DNA of 6,957 nt from JBFWWW01 sp050245975 (GTDB taxonomy: Bacteria; Pseudomonadota; Alphaproteobacteria; Rhizobiales; Hyphomicrobiaceae), in assembly GCA_050245975.1 (NCBI GenBank), contig JBFWWW010000198.1, positions 1 to 6,957 of the forward strand, written 5' to 3'. This document shows positions 1 to 5,056 of this stretch, piece after piece. Positions within the stretch are counted from its first letter, which is position 1, and the number at the start of each line of letters is the position of its first letter. A program made the position numbers and the translations under genes. The notes beneath the pieces are model-generated. The model was not told the DNA's origin, made no database searches, and saw only the letters and a list, made by a program, of their open reading frames with translations.

Positions 1-879
1 GGTGACGATGCTGCGGACGCTGTCGGTCAGGCGCTCGTCGCCGAGACCGGACAGGCGGCGCAAATCCTCGTCGGCCTCCTCCTCGATGACCTCGACCACG
101 TCGTCGACGGTGACGACGCCGACAAGACGGTTGTTGGCATCGACGACGGGCGCGGACTTGAGGTCATAACGCTCGAACTGGCGCGCCACCTCCTCCTGGT
201 CCTCCGTGGCGAGCACGTTCTGCCCGTCGGTCGACATGATCTGCGAGACGGGGATGTCGCGCTTCGTCCGCAGCAGGCGCGACAGGTCGAGGCTTCCCAC
301 CACCCGGTAGGTCGGGTCGACCACGTAAATGTCGGAGAATGTCTCCGGCAGGTCCGGCGTATCGCGCATGTGGTCGATCACCCGGCCGACGGTCCAGAAC
401 GGCGGCACCGCCACGAAGTCCGTCTGCATCAGACGGCCGGCGGTTTCCTCCGGGTACTCGAGGTTGCGCTCCAGCGCGGCGCGGTCGCTGGTGGAAATCT
501 GCGCCAGAATTTCCTGTTTGTCGGCCTCTTCGAGGTTCTCGATGAGGTAGGCCGCATCGTCGGTCTCGAGCTCGGTCACCGCTCTGGCGAGCAGCTCGTT
601 GGGCAGGGCCTCCGACAGCTCGTCGCGGACAGTCTCGTCGAGCTCGGACAGGGCCTCGAAGTCGAATCGGTTGCCGAGCGCCTGGATGAGCGCGACGCGC
701 TGCGGGGCCTCCAGGTTCTCGATCACGTCGGCGAGGTCGGGCGCGCGCAATCCCTCGGCCAGGGCGCGCACCCGGTCCAGCTCCTGGGCCTCGAGCGCCT
801 CCGCGATCAGGTGTGCGAGAGCATCCGGCTGGCGCTTCTCGCCTGCCGCAGCGGTCGCGATGTCGTTTTCATCTGTCAT
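1..879 (-). CDS. mgtE: Magnesium transporter MgtE, N-terminal 293 residues (cut by left edge)
   Basis: MgtE is a homodimeric inner-membrane magnesium channel gated by its cytosolic domains. This open frame runs from an ATG at 879 to base 1 without a stop, so 293 residues are visible of a family usually about 450-470 long. Residues ~20-148 form the acidic, helical MgtE N domain (for example DLADVIENLEAPQRVALIQAL). Residues ~149-208 are the first CBS domain, opening with EETAGRLMQTDFVAVPP. Residues ~210-270 are the second, with SQIMSTDG and a RLVGVVTVDDVVEVIEEEADED stretch leading into the connecting (plug) helix. The membrane domain lies outside the window. The many Asp and Glu residues fit the magnesium-sensing surface known in the family. 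No strong Shine-Dalgarno precedes the ATG; another ATG at 890 is out of frame. The gene is divergent from the deacetylase gene. The family call is confident; transport competence cannot be judged without the membrane half. Confidence 0.93.
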   Translation of the reverse strand, partial: MTDENDIATAAAGEKRQPDALAHLIAEALEAQELDRVRALAEGLRAPDLADVIENLEAPQRVALIQALGNRFDFEALSELDETVRDELSEALPNELLARAVTELETDDAAYLIENLEEADKQEILAQISTSDRAALERNLEYPEETAGRLMQTDFVAVPPFWTVGRVIDHMRDTPDLPETFSDIYVVDPTYRVVGSLDLSRLLRTKRDIPVSQIMSTDGQNVLATEDQEEVARQFERYDLKSAPVVDANNRLVGVVTVDDVVEVIEEEADEDLRRLSGLGDERLTDSVRSIVT

Positions 880-937
880 GACGGCCGCATGTTCGGTGCA
901 GGCGTTGCGCCGCCGCCCTTAGCACAGGTTGATGCGT

Positions 938-965
938 GGCGGCCACACCGCGCGTGATGGCCGCC
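938..965. repeat. Inverted repeat in the probable mgtE leader
   Basis: The arms GGCGGCCA (938-945) and TGGCCGCC (958-965) are perfect complements around a 12-base spacer. The spacer can itself pair CAC with GTG across a one-base bulge. Outside the arms, pairing can continue about four more positions with G-T wobbles. The repeat lies 59-86 bases upstream of the mgtE start, so it could fold as a hairpin in that mRNA leader or act as an operator. In DNA this GC-rich, chance pairing is also possible. It does not obviously match a known magnesium riboswitch. Confidence 0.4.
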
Positions 966-998
966 GCGTGCCGCGCGCTGTCCGTAGCCGGAAAACGC

Positions 999-1012
999 AA
1001 GTGCCGGCACTT
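999..1012. promoter_or_regulatory. 14-base perfect palindrome, possible operator
   Basis: AAGTGCCGGCACTT is self-complementary over all 14 bases and sits midway between two divergent genes, about 97 bases before the deacetylase ATG and 120 before the mgtE ATG. Perfect dyads of this length in a divergent promoter region often bind dimeric regulators. Its lack of a loop makes an operator more natural than an RNA hairpin. I cannot assign it to a regulator family. Confidence 0.35.
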
Positions 1013-1108
1013 TGCCGCATCGGCGTGTCCTGCTTCGGCTTGTTCCAGACACAGTGACGTGCCACAAGGCCCGGCCCTCTGCGGGGATGGGCCTACAGTT
1101 CGCAGCCG

Positions 1109-2164
1109 ATGGACCTCAAGATGCGCGGTTCTGCCTCGTTGCTTCTCGCCCTGGCCGGGCTGGCGCTCGCGTCTGCGGCCGATGCGCAGACGTCCCAGAA
1201 GCCTGTGGCCCCGCCGGCACCCTCCGCCCGCACGGCACCGGTATCATGCGCGAACAATCCCAACGTTCTCGGCGTGTCGCGCGTCGTTGAGATCGACACC
1301 ACCGGCGGACCGCGCTTCGGCCACCTGCAGTACAAGGACATCAATTTCCTGGCCGACGGCGAGGTGGTCCTGACGTTCGACGACGGACCATTGAAGCCGC
1401 ACACGAAGCCGATCCTCGACGCGCTCGATGCGCAATGCACCAAGGCCACCTTCTTCATGGTCGGCCAGATGGCGCTCGCCGAGCCGGCCATGGCCAAGGA
1501 GGTCGCCCGCCGCGGCCATACCATCGGCACGCACACCTGGTCGCACGCCAACCTGGCGAAGCTGACCCCGCTCAAGGCCCGCAACGAGATCGAGCTCGGC
1601 ATCAGCGCCGTGCAGCATGCTGTGGGGACGCCGATTTCGCCCTTTTTCCGCTTCCCCTACCTGTCGGCCTCGAAGTCCATCCTGGGCTACATCCAGAGCC
1701 GCAACCTGTCGGCCTTTTCCATCGAGGCGGACAGCTACGACTACCGCAGCAAGGACGCCAACGCGGTGCACAAGGCGATCCTCGACCAGCTCGCCGCCCG
1801 CCATAAAGGCATCCTGCTGTTCCACGACATCCAGCCGGCCACGGCGCGCGCTCTGCCGGGCCTGCTCGCCGCGCTGAAGGCCAAGGGCTATCGCATCGTG
1901 CACATGAAGCCGAAGGCGCCCGTGACCACGCTGCCGGAATTCGATCTGCTTGCCGTCAATTCCGCCGCGCGGCGCAGGCTGCTTGCCGGTGCCGCCCAGC
2001 CGCAGCTCACATCCACCGGACCGGCACCGGCACAGCAGGCCGGTGCGATCGTCGTGCAGACGGTGCCGCAGGCCGGCGCACCGGCCGCGCCCGCGCCGGC
2101 CGGCGCTGCACAGGTGCCGCCGCACGGCGAGGATTGGCGCGGCCAGATTTTCCGCACCAACTGA
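1109..2164 (+). CDS. Exported polysaccharide deacetylase (NodB homology domain, CE4)
   Basis: This is a predicted metal-dependent de-N-acetylase of the carbohydrate esterase 4 family, 351 residues. An export signal is visible near residues 5-27: a short basic start, then LLLALAGLALASAADA, with likely cleavage after ADA. The catalytic domain spans about 85-268. Motif 1 is TFDDGP (D91, D92); motif 2 is HTWSH (metal ligands H142 and H146); motif 3 is RFPY (181-184); motif 4 is DSYDY (208-212, Tyr where Trp is common); motif 5 is LLFHD (H239). All core catalytic and metal residues are present, so the enzyme is probably active. After residue ~270 comes a low-complexity tail rich in Ala, Pro and Gln. 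The substrate (peptidoglycan, chitin-like or exopolysaccharide) cannot be told from sequence. An ATG at 1121, with GGA seven bases ahead, starts cleanly at the signal peptide and may be the real start; 1109 has no clear ribosome binding site. The protease gene follows on the same strand. Confidence 0.88.
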   Translation: MDLKMRGSASLLLALAGLALASAADAQTSQKPVAPPAPSARTAPVSCANNPNVLGVSRVVEIDTTGGPRFGHLQYKDINFLADGEVVLTFDDGPLKPHTKPILDALDAQCTKATFFMVGQMALAEPAMAKEVARRGHTIGTHTWSHANLAKLTPLKARNEIELGISAVQHAVGTPISPFFRFPYLSASKSILGYIQSRNLSAFSIEADSYDYRSKDANAVHKAILDQLAARHKGILLFHDIQPATARALPGLLAALKAKGYRIVHMKPKAPVTTLPEFDLLAVNSAARRRLLAGAAQPQLTSTGPAPAQQAGAIVVQTVPQAGAPAAPAPAGAAQVPPHGEDWRGQIFRTN

Positions 2165-2269
2165 GGCGGACCTGCGGCGGCCGCATGGCAGGCCCTCTCG
2201 CAGTTCGCCATTGCTGCTCCCATATTGCGTGCTCGGATGCGGGACGCATTTATTTCGCGGGAGCTCCTC
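2165..2269 (+). other. Gap between the deacetylase and protease genes
   Basis: These 105 bases hold no gene. Just after the deacetylase stop there is a weak stem, CCTGC (2171-2175) with GCAGG (2188-2192), around a GCGGCCGC core, but no T-run follows, so I do not call a terminator. A short inverted repeat, ATGCG-GGA-CGCAT (2237-2249), lies just before the protease ribosome binding site. I see no reliable promoter, so the two genes could share a transcript or be independent. Confidence 0.4.
2259..2263 (+). promoter_or_regulatory. Ribosome binding site deciding the protease start
   Basis: GGGAG lies six bases before the ATG at 2270. It is the best Shine-Dalgarno match in this stretch and supports 2270 over the upstream TTG (2225) and ATG (2237), neither of which has a comparable site. 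Confidence 0.65.
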
Positions 2270-3289
2270 ATGCAGCAATTCATCCGCCGGCTTGACAGCG
2301 ACACCGCAAGGTCGACCGGCCCGGCAGCGAGCGTGCCGCCTGACGACGGCGCGCTGCTTGATTCCTATTCACGCACCGTGGCCGGTGTCGTCGACAGCGT
2401 GTCGCCGTCGGTCGTGCACGTCCAGGTCAAGGGCGAGCGGCGCGGCCGCCCGGCGCAAGGCTCGGGCAGCGGCGTCGTCGTGTCCCCGGACGGCCTCGTG
2501 CTGACCAACAATCACGTGGTCGACGGCGCAAGCGAGATCGCCCTGTCGCTCTCCGACGGACGCGCCTTCCGGGCGCGCATCCTGGGCCGCGACCCCGACA
2601 CCGATCTGGCCATCCTGCGCGGGGAGACCACCGAGACATTGCACGCCGCCCGGCTCGCCAACTCGAAGTCCGTGCGGCCCGGCCATATCGCCGTCGCCAT
2701 CGGCAACCCGCTCGGCTTCCAGTCGACGGTCACGGCCGGCATCGTCAGTGCCGTGGGCCGCACGCTGCGCGGCGAAAGCGGGCGCCTCATCAGCGACGTC
2801 ATCCAGACGGATGCGGCGCTCAACCCGGGCAACTCGGGCGGCCCGCTCGTCAATGCGTCGGGCGAGGTGATCGGCATCAACACGGCCATGATCCTCGGCA
2901 CGCAGGGCCTGTGCTTCGCCGTCGCCTCCAACACGGCGCTGCTCGTCCTCACCCAGGTGCTGACGCACGGCCGGGTGCGCCGCGCGCAGCTCGGCTTCGT
3001 CGGCGAGCAGGTGCCGCTGCCCGCGCGCCTGCGCCATATCACGCACATCGAGCAGCCCGGCGCGGTGCAGGTGCGGGAGGTCCAGGCGGGCGGCCCTGCC
3101 AGCGATGCCGGTCTGCAGCCCGGTGACCTGCTCGTGCGCCTCGACGGCGAGCCCGTGACCGGCATCGACGACGTGGCACGCATCCTCGACCACTCCCGCA
3201 TCGGGCGTGCGCTCGATGCCAGCCTCATCCGCGGCAGCATGCTGACGGCCGTGGTGGTGGTGCCGAAGGAACGCGGCCCGGGCGCCTGA
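2270..3289 (+). CDS. Trypsin-like serine protease with PDZ domain (HtrA/DegP type, S1C)
   Basis: This 339-residue protein belongs to the HtrA/Deg family, which degrades or chaperones misfolded proteins. The protease domain spans about 35-230. The catalytic triad is visible: His82 in LTNNHVVDGA, Asp112 in DPDTDLAIL and Ser189 in NPGNSGGPLVN, with the family's typical IGNPLGF segment near 144-150. A single PDZ domain follows (about 240-330) with GGPASDAGLQPGDLLVRLDG. It is shorter than two-PDZ DegP and resembles single-PDZ DegS-like forms. Unlike those, it shows no signal peptide or membrane anchor: residues 1-34 are polar (starting MQQFIRRLDSDTARS), so a cytoplasmic location is inferred. The start at 2270 rests on a good ribosome binding site; the upstream in-frame TTG or ATG would add up to 15 residues without creating a signal. 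The gene converges on glpD. The family is certain; substrate and trigger are unknown. Confidence 0.9.
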   Translation: MQQFIRRLDSDTARSTGPAASVPPDDGALLDSYSRTVAGVVDSVSPSVVHVQVKGERRGRPAQGSGSGVVVSPDGLVLTNNHVVDGASEIALSLSDGRAFRARILGRDPDTDLAILRGETTETLHAARLANSKSVRPGHIAVAIGNPLGFQSTVTAGIVSAVGRTLRGESGRLISDVIQTDAALNPGNSGGPLVNASGEVIGINTAMILGTQGLCFAVASNTALLVLTQVLTHGRVRRAQLGFVGEQVPLPARLRHITHIEQPGAVQVREVQAGGPASDAGLQPGDLLVRLDGEPVTGIDDVARILDHSRIGRALDASLIRGSMLTAVVVVPKERGPGA

Positions 3290-3301
3290 CAGGCGCCTGA
3301 C
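3281..3301 (+). repeat. 10-base tandem duplication at the protease stop codon
   Basis: GGCGCCTGAC occurs at 3281-3290 and again at 3292-3301, separated by one A. The first copy contains the protease stop codon (3287-3289); the second lies in the gap before glpD. It may be a small slippage duplication. It encodes nothing of its own. Confidence 0.6.
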
Positions 3302-3312
3302 GGTCGTCAGGC
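3295..3312. terminator. Hairpin between convergent protease and glpD genes, possible two-way terminator
   Basis: GCCTGAC (3295-3301) and GTCAGGC (3306-3312) form a perfect seven-pair stem with a GGTC loop. It covers the glpD stop codon (3307-3309, minus) and lies six bases past the protease stop. Its position between convergent genes suits termination in both directions. There is no T-run on either strand, so a standard intrinsic terminator is not shown. Confidence 0.4.
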
Positions 3313-4842
3313 TTCACCGTCCGCGGCAGCAGCGGTCAGACCCCGCATGACAGCGTCGAGCGCGGCCAGCTCGGATGCGGAGAGCCGCAAGCCGAGCTTG
3401 GTGCGCCGCCACGCGACGTCGTCGGCCGTCCGGGCCCATTCCCTGGCCACGAGGTGGCGCACCTCGGCCTCGGTCAGCGTCGCCCCCAGCGGCGCGCCGA
3501 GGTCGGCCAACGTCCGCGCGGTGCCGAGGATGGCACGCGCGCGCGTGCCGTAGGCATGCGCGAGCCGGTCCGCATGCGCCGCCGTGAGGAACGGATAGTC
3601 GGCGCGCAGAGCACCCGCCAGCTCCGTCACCGTGCCGACCGGGAAATCTCCGCCCGGCAGCGGCGCCCGCGCCGTCCAGCCTGCCGGCTGCCCGCCGGCC
3701 GGCTCCGGCAGATCGGCGGCGAGCTTCTCGAGCACCTCCTCGGCCAGCCGGCGATAGGTCGTGATCTTGCCGCCGAACACCGAGAGCAGCGGCGCCCCGC
3801 CGGTCGCGCGGTCGAGCTCGAGCACATAGTCGCGCGTCGCCGCCTTGGCCTCGCTGGCGCCGTCGTCATAGAGGGGCCGGACGCCGGAATAGGTCCACAC
3901 GACATCGGCGGGCGTCACCGGGCGCGCGAACGACTCGCTCGCCAGCCGGCAGAGATAGTCGATTTCCTCGGGCGTCGCGGCGACCTTGGCGGGGTCGCCC
4001 GTGTACTCGCGGTCCGTCGTGCCGATGAGCGTGAAGTCCTGCTCGTAGGGAATGGCGAACACGATGCGGCCGTCGGTGTTCTGGAAGATATAGGCGTGCT
4101 CGCCCTCATAGAGGCGTCGCACCACGATGTGCGAGCCCTGCACGAGCCGCACCCTGGCGCGCGGCACGACATCGCGGCGCTGCGCGAGCACCTGCTCGAT
4201 CCAGGGGCCGGCGGCGTTGACGAGCGCGCGGGCGCTTACGGTCTGGCGCCGGCCGTCCTCCACGCTCTCCAACGTCAGGACCCAGACGCCCGCCTCCTCG
4301 GCGATGGCCGTGACCTTCGTGCGCGTGCGGATGTCCGCGCCGCGATCGGCCGCATCGCGCGCGTTGAGAACCACGAGGCGGGCATCGTCGACCCCGCAAT
4401 CGGAATAGGCAAAGCCCCGCTCGAACTCGCCGGCGTGCAGCGGCCGCCCCTCGAACCCGTTCTTCAGATCCAGCGTCCGCGTCGGGGGCAGCAGCTTGCG
4501 GCCGCCGAGATGGTCATAGAGGAACAGCCCGAGGCGCAGCAGCCACGCCGGGCGCAGGCCGCGGTGATACGGCAGCACGAAACGCAGCGGCCGCACGATA
4601 TGCGGAGCGATCGCCCACAGCACCTCGCGCTCCATCAGCGCCTCGCGCACGAGCCGGAACTCGTAGTACTCGAGATAGCGCAGCCCGCCGTGGATGAGCT
4701 TGGTCGAGCGCGACGAGGTCGCGCCGGCGAGGTCGCCCATCTCGGCGAGCACGACCGAAAGGCCGCGACCGGCCGCGTCGCGCGCGATGCCGCAGCCGTT
4801 GATGCCGCCGCCAATGATGGCCAGATCGTGGATGTTTGACAC
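3307..4842 (-). CDS. glpD: Aerobic glycerol-3-phosphate dehydrogenase (FAD-dependent)
   Basis: GlpD oxidises sn-glycerol 3-phosphate to dihydroxyacetone phosphate at the inner membrane and passes electrons to quinone. The 511-residue product is close to the usual ~500. The FAD-binding Rossmann motif is at the N-terminus: IIGGGINGCGIARDAAGRG (9-27), followed by GATSSRSTKLIHGGLRYLEY (40-59), typical of the family. Further signatures are LVNAAGPW (207-214), WTYSGVRPL (316-324), FGGKITTYRRLAEE (356-369) and the C-terminal block RTADDVAWRRTKLGL (471-485). I chose the GTG at 4842 because homology begins there and GGGGA (4852-4856) lies nine bases upstream. Extending to an ATG at 5007 would add 55 residues with no family resemblance and run through the tRNA gene. 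No glpK, glpF or glpR is in view, so regulation cannot be read here. The gene reads away from the tRNA and converges on the protease gene. Confidence 0.95.
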   Translation of the reverse strand: MSNIHDLAIIGGGINGCGIARDAAGRGLSVVLAEMGDLAGATSSRSTKLIHGGLRYLEYYEFRLVREALMEREVLWAIAPHIVRPLRFVLPYHRGLRPAWLLRLGLFLYDHLGGRKLLPPTRTLDLKNGFEGRPLHAGEFERGFAYSDCGVDDARLVVLNARDAADRGADIRTRTKVTAIAEEAGVWVLTLESVEDGRRQTVSARALVNAAGPWIEQVLAQRRDVVPRARVRLVQGSHIVVRRLYEGEHAYIFQNTDGRIVFAIPYEQDFTLIGTTDREYTGDPAKVAATPEEIDYLCRLASESFARPVTPADVVWTYSGVRPLYDDGASEAKAATRDYVLELDRATGGAPLLSVFGGKITTYRRLAEEVLEKLAADLPEPAGGQPAGWTARAPLPGGDFPVGTVTELAGALRADYPFLTAAHADRLAHAYGTRARAILGTARTLADLGAPLGATLTEAEVRHLVAREWARTADDVAWRRTKLGLRLSASELAALDAVMRGLTAAAADGEA

Positions 4843-4851
4843 CCCGTTGCG

Positions 4852-4856
4852 TCCCC
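4852..4856 (-). promoter_or_regulatory. Ribosome binding site for the glpD GTG start
   Basis: On the minus strand GGGGA lies nine bases before the GTG at 4842. With the protein homology starting at this residue, it fixes a GTG rather than an ATG start. Confidence 0.5.
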
Positions 4857-4888
4857 GGTACGCCCGCGTCGACGGTTTCCCTACGATG

Positions 4889-4903
4889 CAGCGGCGGCCG
4901 CTG
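4889..4903. repeat. Odd-length palindrome upstream of glpD
   Basis: CAGCGGC and GCCGCTG are perfect seven-base inverted arms around a single G. The repeat lies 47-61 bases before the glpD start, in the gap shared by glpD and the divergent tRNA gene. It could be an operator half-site pair for glpD, but GC-rich DNA gives such repeats readily and I recognise no known regulator site. Confidence 0.3.
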
Positions 4904-4938
4904 TCGAGCGGGATTGGCCGGGCCGGGCCTGCCAAACG

Positions 4939-4967
4939 GTGACGAAGCGATAGGATTTGGGTAGTAA
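4939..4967 (+). promoter_or_regulatory. Possible promoter of the tRNA-Arg gene
   Basis: GTGACG (4939-4944) and TAGTAA (4962-4967) are separated by 17 bases. The -35 candidate matches the TTGACA pattern at four of six positions; the -10 candidate matches weakly. The distance from the -10 to the tRNA 5' end (4980) is suitable for a short leader. Prediction only. Confidence 0.35.
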
Positions 4968-4979
4968 GCTGGCTGTTCC

Positions 4980-5056
4980 GATCCCGTAGCTCAGTTGGAT
5001 AGAGCATCTGCCTTCTAAGCAGAGGGTCGCAGGTTCAAATCCTGCCGGGATCGCCA
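4980..5056 (+). tRNA. tRNA-Arg, anticodon TCT, with encoded CCA
   Basis: A full cloverleaf can be drawn. The acceptor arm pairs GATCCCG (4980-4986) with CGGGATC (5046-5052). The D arm pairs GCTC (4989-4992) with GAGC (5002-5005). The anticodon arm is TCTGC-CTTCTAA-GCAGA (5007-5023), with TCT at 5014-5016, which reads AGA and AGG (Arg). The variable loop is GGGTC, and the T arm is GCAGG-TTCAAAT-CCTGC (5029-5045). Base 5053 is the discriminator G and 5054-5056 is the encoded CCA. The gene is intact although an element appears to have integrated at its 3' end, as expected when the element restores the tRNA end. The recombinase gene on the opposite strand runs into it as far as the anticodon loop. 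Confidence 0.97.
5015..5056. other. Candidate attachment site (element/tRNA junction)
   Basis: The 3' half of the tRNA-Arg gene, from anticodon loop to CCA, directly joins the recombinase coding sequence. Integrated elements commonly use tRNA 3' ends as attB, leaving this segment as the identity block at one end. The exact crossover point and block length cannot be set because the other end of the element lies outside the window. Confidence 0.55.

Larger units (their letters stand above)
880..1108. other. Divergent intergenic region between mgtE and the deacetylase gene
   Basis: These 229 bases must carry the promoters of two genes transcribed away from each other. I see no convincing -35/-10 pair on either strand. 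The region does contain a long inverted repeat near mgtE and a 14-base perfect palindrome in the middle, listed separately. Short open frames crossing it have no family resemblance or ribosome binding site and look like GC-driven noise. Confidence 0.5.

Noticed and set aside
370..957. A 195-codon plus-strand frame over mgtE
   Set aside because: The minus strand encodes MgtE with its CBS domains across this stretch; the plus product has no recognisable features.
2171..2192. Possible terminator after the deacetylase
   Set aside because: Only five outer base pairs around a GC-rich palindromic core, with no T-run; not enough to call.
2225..2253. A TTGCGT / ATTTAT promoter-like pair before the protease
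   Set aside because: The predicted transcription start would fall within or beside the ribosome binding site, leaving almost no leader; probably chance.
1244..2278. A 344-codon minus-strand frame opposite the deacetylase
   Set aside because: It covers a gene with all CE4 motifs in the other strand, and its own translation is low-complexity and unrecognisable.
2369..3193. A 274-codon minus-strand frame opposite the protease
   Set aside because: Shadow of the HtrA-type gene, whose catalytic triad and PDZ domain fix the real strand and frame.
3454..4839. A 461-codon open frame on the plus strand opposite glpD
   Set aside because: It is the antisense of a clearly conserved glpD; its product is Arg/Ala/His-rich with no family resemblance. 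High GC content readily creates such frames.
4843..5007. A 55-residue N-terminal extension of GlpD from an ATG at 5007
   Set aside because: It would translate through the tRNA-Arg gene, has no family resemblance, and a GTG with a ribosome site exists exactly where homology begins.
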